Part shown: positions 37,586 through 45,822 of the stretch, piece by piece | Layout of the letters: each line of letters opens with the position of its first letter | Position numbering within the stretch: the first letter of the stretch is position 1 | DNA from: an uncultured Alphaproteobacteria bacterium | GTDB lineage: Bacteria > Pseudomonadota > Alphaproteobacteria > Caulobacterales > Caulobacteraceae | Length of the DNA stretch: 64,000 bases | Reading direction: 5' to 3' | NCBI GenBank assembly: GCA_903860975.1 | Contig: CAIOSI010000037.1 | Span: 1-64,000, forward strand | The notes under the pieces: generated by a model | Told to the model about the DNA's origin: nothing | Seen by the model: the letters and a program-made list of their open reading frames with translations, nothing else | The model's database searches: none | Translations under genes and position numbers: made by a program

Positions 37586-38934
37586 GCCGCCAGCTCGACG
37601 GCTCGGCTCGGTGCCAGGTGGATCCGACCGGACTCGTTGGGTACAGACCAAGGCCGGCGCGCGCCCCCCATGTCCTCGGCGCAGGCCAATCCAGATTGCA
37701 GCCCATCTTCATGGAAACCGGATCCGAAGTAGGCGCCGCAAAACCAAGTTTGCCGCTCACCTTGCAGGCTCCAGAGCTGACGCTGGGCGACGATCGCGGG
37801 TGCGTCGAACAACGGATGGTCGTAGGTCTCGACCTTCAGCACCTTAGCCGGATCAGGCGCCTGGTGGGGATTGAGCGTTACGAATACAGGCTGAGGCGTC
37901 TTGAGCGTCTGCAATCGGTTCATCCAATAGGTGACGCAGCCGCCCTCAGCGTCACCGCGCTCACCGATGTAATTCCAGCTCGACCACGCCGCCGGGCGTT
38001 GCGGCATAAGCGCAGCGTCGGTGTGGAGCACAGCGGGACTGCGGCTGTAGCGAAAGGCGTTCAGCAGACGCTGCTCGGCCTCGCTCGGATCGCCAAGCAT
38101 TGCGAGCGCCTGGTCGGCATGGGTCGCGATCGCTACCTGATCGAAGCGATGCACCTCGCCGGCATCGTCCTCAATCAACACACCGCCTTCAGGCCGACTG
38201 ACCCGGCGCACGCCGCAGCCCAGCCGAACGCGGTCACTATAGGCTCCGGTGAGTTTGCCAATGTAGTTGATCGAACCGCCCTCGACCGTGCGCCATTGCG
38301 GCCGCCCGTTTAACTTCAGCAGACCGTGGTTCTCGAAAAATCGCACCAGTGCGGCGGCAGGATACTCGGCGATTGAACCAACGGAAGCCGACCAGATGGC
38401 GGCGGCCTGGGGCAACAGGTGGTCGTCCAGAAAGGCCGAGCTGTAACCGCTCGAACTCAGGTAGTCACCGATCGAGATGAGCGCTTCGCTGTGCAGGGCT
38501 GCGTCATCGGGGGCTTCACGGTAGAAGCGAACCAAGTCTCGCAACATGGCCCAGAACCTGGGGCGCAGTAGATTGCGCTTTTGGGCGAACACCGCCGTCG
38601 GCCGGGCGCTGCCATATTCCATCGCGCCGCCATTCAGGGAGACGGCGAAATCCATCTCGGCCTTGCGGGTCGCCACGCCAAGATGGCTGAACAGCGCCGT
38701 CAGATTTGGATAGTTTAGCTCATTGTAGACGATGAAGCCTGTGTCGACGTGGGTCGTCTGGCCGTCCGGCCAGTTGACTGCGACCGTATTGCTATGGCCA
38801 CCGAGCCGGCCGGCGCGCTCGAACACCGTGACGTCATGTCGCTGCGAGAGCAGCCAGGCAGCGCTCATGCCAGAGATGCCAGAGCCAATTACTGCAATCT
38901 TCTGCCTCAAGATCGTCTCCTCGTCCGCCGCCAC
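37582..38934 (-). CDS. FAD-dependent oxidoreductase (amine-oxidase-like)
   Basis: A 450-residue flavoprotein with the N-terminal dinucleotide motif IAVIGSGISGMSAAWLLSQ (GxGxxG), the following FERAGRLGGHSNTV (GG doublet) and a C-terminal ATHADQALAML...RQTWFCGAYFGSGFHEDG segment. The family is NAD(P)-binding/amine oxidase-like and recurs with DUF1365 and CFA-like genes in light- or singlet-oxygen-response clusters of Proteobacteria. It is probably a lipid-modifying dehydrogenase; the exact reaction is unknown. Divergent from the DUF1295 gene across the dyad at 38971-38995. Confidence 0.85.
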   Translation of the reverse strand: MAADEETILRQKIAVIGSGISGMSAAWLLSQRHDVTVFERAGRLGGHSNTVAVNWPDGQTTHVDTGFIVYNELNYPNLTALFSHLGVATRKAEMDFAVSLNGGAMEYGSARPTAVFAQKRNLLRPRFWAMLRDLVRFYREAPDDAALHSEALISIGDYLSSSGYSSAFLDDHLLPQAAAIWSASVGSIAEYPAAALVRFFENHGLLKLNGRPQWRTVEGGSINYIGKLTGAYSDRVRLGCGVRRVSRPEGGVLIEDDAGEVHRFDQVAIATHADQALAMLGDPSEAEQRLLNAFRYSRSPAVLHTDAALMPQRPAAWSSWNYIGERGDAEGGCVTYWMNRLQTLKTPQPVFVTLNPHQAPDPAKVLKVETYDHPLFDAPAIVAQRQLWSLQGERQTWFCGAYFGSGFHEDGLQSGLACAEDMGGARRPWSVPNESGRIHLAPSRAVELAA

Positions 38935-38970
38935 AGGCGACGTAGGACTGTCTACGAAGTCCAGCTAGCG

Positions 38971-38995
38971 ATGGATGCAGACATGGTGCATCCAT
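38971..38995. promoter_or_regulatory. Perfect 9-bp inverted repeat in the divergent promoter
   Basis: ATGGATGCA (38971-38979) and TGCATCCAT (38987-38995) are separated by seven bases and sit midway between the divergent FAD oxidoreductase start (38934) and DUF1295 start (39043). Size and position fit a dimeric regulator's operator controlling both lipid/photolyase transcripts. The regulator gene is not in this window. Confidence 0.5.
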
Positions 38996-39042
38996 GGCGT
39001 CCAGCGGACCGTAAATGGGTCAGTAGAGCGTTCAGGAGACCC

Positions 39043-39855
39043 ATGCCAGAGATCGTCCTCGCCATCGGCGTCGCGCTTTTAGCCTTAACTGCGGTGATGT
39101 TGGCCGGCTGGTTTTTACAGGCTCGTCTCGGCAACGCCGGTTGGTCAGATGTGTTCTGGACCTTCGGGACCGGCCTTGCGGCCAGCCTCTGCGCAATTAT
39201 CCCCCTCGACAGCTTTGAGGCACCCATAACGCGTCGGGTGCTGACGGCGGGTCTTTGCGCAGCCTGGAGCGTAAGGCTCGGCCTGCATATTGCGCTGCGT
39301 GTCCGCCACAGCCCGGAAGACGCGCGATACCGAGCGATGCGGGAGGAACAGGGCGAACGCTTCCAACGCGATCTTCTAGGTTTCATGCTGGTACAAGGGC
39401 CCGTGGGCGCGGTGCTGGCGCTGAGCGTCTTGATCGCGGCCCACGTCCCTCGTGCGCTTGGGGTCTTTGACGCCGCCGCAGTGCTGATCTTCGCCGGTGC
39501 CGTCGCAGGCGAAGCCCTGGCCGACGCCCAGCTCACACGCTTCAAGGCTGACCCGGCCAACCGCGGACAGGTTTGCGATGTGGGCCTTTGGGCCTGGTCG
39601 CGCCACCCCAACTATGTCTTCGAGTGGCTGATGTGGATGGCCTATCCGACCGCGGCCTTGGGCTTTGGCCTGGCACGCCCCTGGTTCTGGACGAGCCTCG
39701 TCGCGCCGGTCGTGATGTACCTGCTGCTCACCAGGGTGAGTGGTGTGCCGCCGCTGGAGCGCGCCATGCTTGCCAGCCGCGGGCAGCTCTACCGCGACTA
39801 CCAGTCTCGCGTACCCGCGTTTTTTCCCTTCTCCAGATCTGGAGCGTCAACTTGA
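39043..39855 (+). CDS. DUF1295 domain membrane protein (steroid 5-alpha-reductase-like)
   Basis: A 270-residue polytopic membrane protein. The ATG at 39043 has AGGAG five bases upstream; the longer frame runs antisense into the FAD gene. Several helices and the C-terminal motif GLWAWSRHPNYVFEWLMWMAY, with LLTRVSGVPPLERAMLASRG, define the DUF1295 / 3-oxo-5-alpha-steroid 4-dehydrogenase-like family (also related to ICMT/ERG24 folds). It probably reduces or modifies a membrane lipid. First gene of a run in which each next gene overlaps by 4 bp. Confidence 0.85.
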   Translation: MPEIVLAIGVALLALTAVMLAGWFLQARLGNAGWSDVFWTFGTGLAASLCAIIPLDSFEAPITRRVLTAGLCAAWSVRLGLHIALRVRHSPEDARYRAMREEQGERFQRDLLGFMLVQGPVGAVLALSVLIAAHVPRALGVFDAAAVLIFAGAVAGEALADAQLTRFKADPANRGQVCDVGLWAWSRHPNYVFEWLMWMAYPTAALGFGLARPWFWTSLVAPVVMYLLLTRVSGVPPLERAMLASRGQLYRDYQSRVPAFFPFSRSGAST

Positions 39856-40880
39856 GCCAAGCTGTTGCGGTCGCTGTGAACCTTTTCGAAGGCGCGCCCC
39901 TGCCCGACTTCGTCCGCCGCGCCGCGGTTGACGTCCTGGTTTCAGGCGCCCGGCGCCGGCTGAGCCGCGCCACTTCGGCCCATGAGGCTGACTTCGCCCG
40001 TGACATGGCTGACTTTCGCGTCGCGGAGCATCCCGATGCGGCCAATATTCAGCACTACGAGCTGCCAGCGGCCTTTTTCGAACACGTGCTCGGTCCGCGC
40101 CTGAAATACTCCTGCGGATACTATTCGCACGACGGGGCCACGCTGGCGGAGGCCGAGGTCGAGGCGCTTCGGCGCACCTGCGAGAATGCAGGCCTTTCCG
40201 ATGGCCAGGCGATCCTGGAGCTGGGCTGCGGTTGGGGGTCGCTCAGCCTATGGATGGCGCGGGCCTATCCCAACGCCCAGATCGTCAGTGTGTCGAATTC
40301 GGCACCCCAGCGAGCCTTCATCGAAGGTCGCGCGCGACAGGAGGGATTTTCGAACCTGAAGGTCATTACGACCGACATGAACGATTTCGCCACCGAGCTT
40401 CGGTTCGATCGGATCGTATCGGTGGAGATGTTCGAACACATGTCCAATTGGCGCGTCCTTCTGGGTCGCGCGCGCGATTGGCTGACGCCACAAGGCCGCC
40501 TCTTTCTGCATGTGTTCAGCCATCGGGCTGCACCCTACAGGTTTGATGTCGACGACCCTTCAGATTGGATCGCCCAACACTTCTTCACGGGTGGGGTGAT
40601 GCCAAGCCACGGCCTTATCCGGCGCTTCGGCGACCTCTTCGACGTCGAGGCCGAGTGGCGCTGGAACGGGACCCACTATGCGCGTACAGCCTCAGACTGG
40701 CTCGCCAATTACGACGCCAGCGCCCAAGACATCGCCGCCCTGCTACGCGACGTCTACGGCCCACAAGCCAGGCTTTGGGCACGCCGTTGGCGGCTGTTTT
40801 TTCTCGCGACCGAAGGCCTCTTTGGCCACGCCCGGGGCGAAGAATGGGGCGTCAGCCACTACCGGCTGGCTCCGGTATGA
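39852..40880 (+). CDS. SAM-dependent methyltransferase, CFA-synthase-like
   Basis: A 342-residue protein from a TTG overlapping the DUF1295 stop (TTGA); a GTG at 39876 is an alternative. It has the SAM-binding motif ILELGCGWGSLSLWMA, the conserved NIQHYELPAAFFEHVLGPRLKYSCGYY stretch and VEMFEHMSNW. It lacks the N-terminal region of true CFA synthases and is closer to coclaurine-N-methyltransferase-like bacterial proteins. It likely methylates an unsaturated fatty-acyl chain or related lipid. Cotranscribed with the DUF2177, CFA and photolyase genes. Confidence 0.85.
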   Translation: MSQAVAVAVNLFEGAPLPDFVRRAAVDVLVSGARRRLSRATSAHEADFARDMADFRVAEHPDAANIQHYELPAAFFEHVLGPRLKYSCGYYSHDGATLAEAEVEALRRTCENAGLSDGQAILELGCGWGSLSLWMARAYPNAQIVSVSNSAPQRAFIEGRARQEGFSNLKVITTDMNDFATELRFDRIVSVEMFEHMSNWRVLLGRARDWLTPQGRLFLHVFSHRAAPYRFDVDDPSDWIAQHFFTGGVMPSHGLIRRFGDLFDVEAEWRWNGTHYARTASDWLANYDASAQDIAALLRDVYGPQARLWARRWRLFFLATEGLFGHARGEEWGVSHYRLAPV

Positions 40881-41308
40881 GACGCCTCTGGCTTTACGCC
40901 GCCGCCTACCTGGCCTGCGGAATCGTGTTCTTAGCCCTGGACAGCGTATGGCTGACCCTCGCCAGCCAGCGACTTTACCAGGCCGAGATCGGGGCGATTT
41001 TGGCCACCCGGCCGCGGCTCCTCCCAGCGGCGATATTCTACGTGATCTATCTCGCAGGCGTAGTTGGCTTCTGCGTAGCCCCCGGTCTTGCGCGGCGTTC
41101 ACCGCTCAGCGCATTGGTTCGAGGCGCAGGCTTCGGCCTGGTTGCGTACGCCACATATGACCTGACCAACCAGGCGACACTGTCGACTTGGTCAACGAAA
41201 ATCACCGTCCTCGACCTGTTCTGGGGGACCACCGCCACAGCCCTTAGCGCAGCGGTCGCAGTTGCGGTATTGCGTGCTTGGATTCCGAAAGCACTCGAGG
41301 CCGAATGA
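40877..41308 (+). CDS. DUF2177 family membrane protein
   Basis: A 143-residue protein with four hydrophobic helices. The family motif LDSVWLTLASQRLYQAEIGAIL and the central GLVAYATYDLTNQATL define DUF2177. ATGA overlap with the preceding gene and ATGA overlap with the following CFA gene indicate tight coupling. Function is unknown; it is a frequent partner of CFA-like genes. Confidence 0.85.
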   Translation: MRRLWLYAAAYLACGIVFLALDSVWLTLASQRLYQAEIGAILATRPRLLPAAIFYVIYLAGVVGFCVAPGLARRSPLSALVRGAGFGLVAYATYDLTNQATLSTWSTKITVLDLFWGTTATALSAAVAVAVLRAWIPKALEAE

Positions 41309-42516
41309 CCCTGGACGCCCTTCCCGCCTACGCCGGTCCGATGCTGGCCCGCCCGGTGCTACAAAAGGTGGCTCGTCACTGGAACCAAGGGCGGCTCATT
41401 GTCGACCTGCCCGACCGCGCCAACGCGCTACGCTTTGGCGAGCCCGGTTCGGGGCCTGAGGCGCGCTGGAGCGTGCGCCGTTGGCGCGCGCTGCGTCGCG
41501 TGCTCTCTCGTGGAGACCTAGGCTTTGCCGCGGGATATTTGGCCGGTGACTGGGACACCGCCGATCTCGGCGCTCTGCTCACCGCAATCGCTGCCAATTA
41601 CGACCATCTCGGTGAGCGGGTGCGAGGCATCAAGGTTCTTCAGCTGGGCGGTGCACTTGCCCATGCCCTAAACCGCAACAACCGCGCGGGATCGCGCCGC
41701 AACATCTTGGCCCACTACGACCTGGGAAACACCTTCTACGCAGCCTGGCTTGACGCCAGCATGACCTATTCTTCGGCATTGTTCGAAGATCCGGCCGAGC
41801 CACTCGAGGTCGCCCAGCGGCGGAAGTATCAGACCCTGGCGCGTGAAGTCGGGATCGGGCCAGGCGATTGCGTCCTTGAACTCGGATGTGGCTGGGGCGG
41901 TTTTGCCGAATACGCCGCAGGTGAGCTCGGCGCCACCGTCACCGCCATCACCCTGTCGCCAGCCCAGAAGGCCTATGCCGAGGAGCGCCTGTTCAAAGCC
42001 GGTCTCGCCGAGCGGGTCAGCGTGCAGCTCCTCGACTATCGCGACGTTGCTGGCACGTTCGACGCTGCCGTCTCTATCGAGATGTTCGAGGCGGTGGGTC
42101 GTGCCTACTGGCCCGTCTATTTTAATCACCTGGCGCGGGCCCTGAAGCCGGGTGGACGCGCCGGCCTGCAGGTCATTACCCTTCGCGATGACCTCTTCGA
42201 AGACTACCAACGCCGACCTGATTTCATCCAGCTCGAGGTGTTTCCAGGCGGCATGACTCCGACGAATGCACACCTCGCTAAGGAAGCAGAGGCCGTCGGC
42301 CTGGCGACCGATCCGGCGAAATGGCACCGCTTCGGCACAGATTACGCCAGAACACTCAGGCTATGGCGTGAGCGGTTCGAACGCAGGTGGCCGGAAATCG
42401 AGCAACTCGGCTTCGATGATCGCTTCCGGCGACTTTGGCGCTATTATCTGGCTTATTGCGAAGCTGGGTTCGAGACGGGCCGTACCGACGTCGTGCAGGC
42501 CGTCTTCAGGCGCTGA
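41305..42516 (+). CDS. Cyclopropane-fatty-acyl-phospholipid synthase family protein
   Basis: A 403-residue enzyme. The N-terminal domain (YLAGDWDTADLGALL) is followed by the SAM-methyltransferase domain with ILAHYDLGNTFYAAWLDASMTYSSALF, VLELGCGWGGFAEYAA, VSIEMFEAVG and the C-terminal YYLAYCEAGF motif of CFA synthases. It transfers a methylene group from SAM to the cis double bond of a phospholipid acyl chain at the membrane, or in this cluster type another methylation. The ATG at 41305 overlaps the DUF2177 stop. Confidence 0.9.
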   Translation: MTLDALPAYAGPMLARPVLQKVARHWNQGRLIVDLPDRANALRFGEPGSGPEARWSVRRWRALRRVLSRGDLGFAAGYLAGDWDTADLGALLTAIAANYDHLGERVRGIKVLQLGGALAHALNRNNRAGSRRNILAHYDLGNTFYAAWLDASMTYSSALFEDPAEPLEVAQRRKYQTLAREVGIGPGDCVLELGCGWGGFAEYAAGELGATVTAITLSPAQKAYAEERLFKAGLAERVSVQLLDYRDVAGTFDAAVSIEMFEAVGRAYWPVYFNHLARALKPGGRAGLQVITLRDDLFEDYQRRPDFIQLEVFPGGMTPTNAHLAKEAEAVGLATDPAKWHRFGTDYARTLRLWRERFERRWPEIEQLGFDDRFRRLWRYYLAYCEAGFETGRTDVVQAVFRR

Positions 42517-42557
42517 GAGATGCCTCACCATGAGCGCCTAGTGGGCGGCCCCTGCGA

Positions 42558-44024
42558 ATGACAACCCTCCTCTGGTTCCGCTCTGATCTGCGGTTAGCGG
42601 ACAATCCTGCCCTGGCTTACGCCGCCGCCAGCGGCGAGCCCGTGGTCCCGGTTTTCATCCTCGACGATCAGGACTGCGACGCCTGGGCACCCGGCGGTGC
42701 CTCGCGCTGGTGGCTGCATGGATCCCTGTCGGCCCTGGACCACGACCTGCGCAAACTCGGCAGCCACGGCCTGATCCTGCGCCGCGGCCCCGCGCAGGAC
42801 GCGATCGCTGCCCTCGTGGCGCAAACCCAGGCCAAGGCTGTTGTCTGGAACCGGCGCTACGAGCCTTGGGCCGTGGCTCTCGACGGGCGGATCAAGGCGG
42901 GCTTGCGCGCCAAGGGCATCGAGGCTCGATCCTTCAACGCGACCCTACTTTGTGAACCCTCGACCTTCGCCAACCTGCAGGGCCAGCCGTACAAGGTGTT
43001 CACACCTTTCTGGAAAAGTTTGCGCGCGACGGTACCAGTCCCCACCCCCATCGCCGCGCCCGCGCACATGACGCCGCTCGCCAAATCCCTCGCCAGCGAC
43101 GCCTTGGCAAGCTGGGCGCTTCGTCCCACGAGGCCCGATTGGGCTGGAGGCCTGAACGCACACTGGACCCCAGGCGAAGCCGGCGCGCAGGCCCGGTTGC
43201 AGACCTTCCTGGACGATGGCTTGCTGACGTACCGTGAGCGCCGCAACCTGCCCGGTCAGGCCGGCACCTCCGGCCTTTCGCCGCATCTGCACTTTGGCGA
43301 GATCGGCCCTTGGCAGGTCTGGCGTGCCGCCGTCACAGCTGCGAGCGCGCAGACAGGCGATCCCATGACGCCCGGAGTCGAGACCTTCCTTTCGGAAGTC
43401 GCTTGGCGGGAGTTCTCGGCGCATCTGCTATTCCACTTCCCGACGCTCCCGACTGCGCCCCTGCGTCCGCAGTTCGAGCGCTTCCCTTGGCGCGTTGACG
43501 CCAAGGCGTTGAGCGCTTGGCAGAAAGGTCTCACCGGCTACCCCATTGTCGATGCCGGGATGCGTCAGCTCTGGACCACAGGTTGGATGCACAACCGGGT
43601 GCGAATGATCGTAGCCTCGTTCCTGATCAAGCACCTGTTGCTCGATTGGCGCGACGGCGAAGCGTGGTTCTGGGACACCTTGGTGGACGCTGACCTCGCC
43701 AGCAATGCAGCCAGTTGGCAATGGGTTGCTGGCAGCGGCGCCGATGCGGCACCCTATTTCCGCATCTTCAACCCGATCACCCAGGGCGAAAAATTCGATC
43801 CAGACGGCGCATATGTCCGCCGCTGGGTCCCGGAACTGGGCCGGCTTTCCAATGGCGTGATCCACGCGCCCTGGACCGCCAGCGCCATCGAACTCTCAGC
43901 CGCACAGGTTCGGCTAGGTCAGGACTATCCACGTCCCATTGTCGACCATTTTGTGGCTCGAGCCAGAGCGCTGGAAGCCCTGGCTCACATCAAGACGGAC
44001 AGGGAACAAGACGTGGCGAGATAA
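42558..44024 (+). CDS. phrB: Deoxyribodipyrimidine photolyase
   Basis: A 488-residue class I CPD photolyase: an N-terminal alpha/beta antenna domain (TLLWFRSDLRLADNPAL) and a C-terminal FAD domain with GTSGLSPHLHFGEI, GYPIVDAGMRQLW, GWMHNRVRMIVASFL and NAASWQWVAGSGADAAPYFRIFNP. It repairs cyclobutane pyrimidine dimers using blue light. It lies 41 bp after the CFA gene, probably in the same transcript, so lipid modification and light-driven repair may be expressed together. Confidence 0.95.
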   Translation: MTTLLWFRSDLRLADNPALAYAAASGEPVVPVFILDDQDCDAWAPGGASRWWLHGSLSALDHDLRKLGSHGLILRRGPAQDAIAALVAQTQAKAVVWNRRYEPWAVALDGRIKAGLRAKGIEARSFNATLLCEPSTFANLQGQPYKVFTPFWKSLRATVPVPTPIAAPAHMTPLAKSLASDALASWALRPTRPDWAGGLNAHWTPGEAGAQARLQTFLDDGLLTYRERRNLPGQAGTSGLSPHLHFGEIGPWQVWRAAVTAASAQTGDPMTPGVETFLSEVAWREFSAHLLFHFPTLPTAPLRPQFERFPWRVDAKALSAWQKGLTGYPIVDAGMRQLWTTGWMHNRVRMIVASFLIKHLLLDWRDGEAWFWDTLVDADLASNAASWQWVAGSGADAAPYFRIFNPITQGEKFDPDGAYVRRWVPELGRLSNGVIHAPWTASAIELSAAQVRLGQDYPRPIVDHFVARARALEALAHIKTDREQDVAR

Positions 44025-44361
44025 AGCGCGGGCAGTTTGAGAGACACCGATGGCTTATGGTCTGGAAGACGCACGCATCGCTTTATTCGACACATTAGGG
44101 ACCCAAGACGGCTGGGGCCCCAATGGTTTGGGACTTGAGCCCCTGTGAGTTGCCAAGCCTGATGAGCGCATTGTCCGGCCCACGCCCAATCCATCGACGC
44201 GCGCGCCCTTAAAGCTTGAGGCTCAAGCCGCGCTCTAAGCCTCCTCGTTTCCGGGCAAAATGTCATTCCGTGGCGTTCGGCGCCCGACACGGCTGCAACG
44301 GACTCGCACAAGGCCATAAGTTCTGCTTTTGTTCTGGTTTGAGTTCTGGTTAGAGGCGGAC
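44025..44361. other. Gap between photolyase and small Cys-protein gene
   Basis: No gene is supported in these 337 bp; the minus-strand frame 43985-44413 has no family-like sequence. A short dyad GCTTGA-ggc-TCAAGC lies at 44214-44228. The last 45 bp carry the GTTC repeats described as a LexA box. Confidence 0.4.
44320..44334 (+). promoter_or_regulatory. Alphaproteobacterial LexA (SOS) box
   Basis: GTTC-TGCTTTT-GTTC is an exact match to the direct-repeat GTTC-N7-GTTC site bound by LexA in Caulobacter and other alphaproteobacteria. A third GTTC follows at 44343-44346. It ends 27 bp before the ATG of the small Cys-protein gene, where repressor binding would block transcription. Confidence 0.6.
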
Positions 44362-44646
44362 ATGGCGGACGGCGCGACACATCGAGGCCACAGCGCGTGG
44401 CCGGCATGGCCAAAGCTCAGCCAGGCTATGGCGGCGCGCTCAAGCTTATGGGCGGTCTGCCGCTGTGGGCGCGAGGCCAGGATCGATCCCAAACTCTGGA
44501 TCGGACAAGGACTCGAGCGCCAGGCGACCGCGCATCTGGAGGCGCGCCTCAGGTGTGTTTGCGGTGCGCGCCGCGTCCGGTTGGAGATCCGCAGCCTGGC
44601 TGAAGCACCACTGGACGCGCGCGGCGGAATCTACGTCTTTCGCTAA
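44362..44646 (+). CDS. Small CxC...CxC protein, putatively SOS-regulated
   Basis: A 94-residue protein from the ATG at 44362. Two CxC pairs (Cys33/35 in VCRCGREA and Cys65/67 in RCVCGARR), 30 residues apart, suggest a zinc ribbon or other metal site. The N-terminus is Trp/His-rich, the C-terminus ends YVFR. The frame opens earlier at 44329, but that would place the coding start inside the LexA-box repeats. No known family is recognised. A LexA-type site lies directly upstream and a photolyase gene further up, so a DNA-damage role is possible but unproven. Confidence 0.65.
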   Translation: MADGATHRGHSAWPAWPKLSQAMAARSSLWAVCRCGREARIDPKLWIGQGLERQATAHLEARLRCVCGARRVRLEIRSLAEAPLDARGGIYVFR

Positions 44647-45695
44647 GCTGGAGTTGCCTCGGCAAACATTGGCGTCGAGCGGTAGATCGCCCGTTCTTCC
44701 TCGGTCATCTCGGAGGGTACATCAGTGAAGAGCGGGGTCGAAAGATAACGCTCGCCTGTGTCTGGCAGCATAGCCAATATGTTGGTGCCCTTTGGTGCGG
44801 ATGCGGCGATGGCTAGGGCTCCAGCAAAGGTCGCTCCGGACGTGATGCCACAGAAGATTCCCTCTTTCTTCGCCAGGTCCTGGCTGTGACGCAGGGCCTC
44901 CGGTCCGGAGATCGCCAGAAGTTGGTCGACCAGGTGCTGATCGACAGCATCGCTGGTCAGCTTGCCTATGAAGTCCGGCGTCCAACCCTGCATGGGGTGT
45001 GGTTTCCATGCCGGGTGGCCTGCGGCAGGAGCGCCGTCAGGGCTGTAAGATTGCGGCGCGCCGCTGGCGACCAAGGCCGCATCGGAAGGCTCGCAGACGA
45101 CGATCTTGGTCTTCGGGCTCTTATCGCGCAGAACGCGTCCAACGCCCTTGAGCGTACCCCCGGTACCATACCCCGTCACCCAGTAATCGAGTTGCTCACC
45201 TTCGAAGTCCCGTAGAATTTCCTGCGCCGTAGTCTTCGAATGATAATCCGGGTTGGCTTCATTCTCGAATTGGCGGGTCATGAACCACCCGTGCGCCTCA
45301 GCCAGTTCGACTGTCTTTTCGATCATGCCCGTCGCGCGATGTGCGGCGGGGCTGAGCAGCACCTTGGCGCCCAGGAACCGCATCAGCCGGCGTCGCTCGA
45401 CCGAGAAACTATCTGCCATGACGACAACGAGCGGGTAGCCCTTGGCGGCACAAACCATGGCCAGGCCAATTCCGGTATTGCCACTGGTGGCCTCGATGAC
45501 CGTCTGGCCGGGTTTCAGCTCACCGGAACGTTCCGCAGCCTCGATGACGCCCAGCGCCAGCCGATCCTTGATTGAACCCAGCGGATTGAACGCCTCGACC
45601 TTGACGTAGAGGTTCACGCCTTCGGGCGCGAGCCGGTTGATCCGTACGACCGGCGTATTTCCGACCGTGTCTAAGATGTTGTCGTATTTGGCCAT
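44643..45695 (-). CDS. cysK: Cysteine synthase A
   Basis: A 350-residue PLP enzyme making cysteine from O-acetylserine and sulfide. The start MAKYDNILDTVGNTPVVRIN, the PLP-lysine context FNPLGSIKDRLA, the EATSGNTGIGLA loop and the GYGTGGTLKGVGR phosphate-binding motif are all present. The ATG at 45695 is preferred; the frame is open to 45878 with non-family sequence. It is somewhat longer than E. coli CysK (323), mainly through an insertion of about 20 residues (ASGAPQSYSPDGAPAAGHPAW) seen in alphaproteobacterial versions. Convergent with the small Cys-protein gene (4-bp overlap). Confidence 0.93.
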   Translation of the reverse strand: MAKYDNILDTVGNTPVVRINRLAPEGVNLYVKVEAFNPLGSIKDRLALGVIEAAERSGELKPGQTVIEATSGNTGIGLAMVCAAKGYPLVVVMADSFSVERRRLMRFLGAKVLLSPAAHRATGMIEKTVELAEAHGWFMTRQFENEANPDYHSKTTAQEILRDFEGEQLDYWVTGYGTGGTLKGVGRVLRDKSPKTKIVVCEPSDAALVASGAPQSYSPDGAPAAGHPAWKPHPMQGWTPDFIGKLTSDAVDQHLVDQLLAISGPEALRHSQDLAKKEGIFCGITSGATFAGALAIAASAPKGTNILAMLPDTGERYLSTPLFTDVPSEMTEEERAIYRSTPMFAEATPA

Positions 45696-45822
45696 TTGGC
45701 TCTCCGTCAATCGCCTGGCCAATAGGAGCCGCGACCCTTCATCCAAGTCAATCGAACAACGTTCTTGAACCGCGGGCCCCAACAGGGTCAAATCGGCTCC
45801 AAGGCAACTCTGGGGAGCGATC

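Noticed and set aside
44331..44346. Second LexA box from GTTC at 44331 and 44343
   Set aside because: The spacer is eight bases, not seven; only the 44320-44334 pair matches the site exactly.
43985..44413. 142-codon minus-strand frame downstream of photolyase
   Set aside because: It crosses the photolyase 3' end and the LexA-box region, with no family-like sequence or ribosome binding site.
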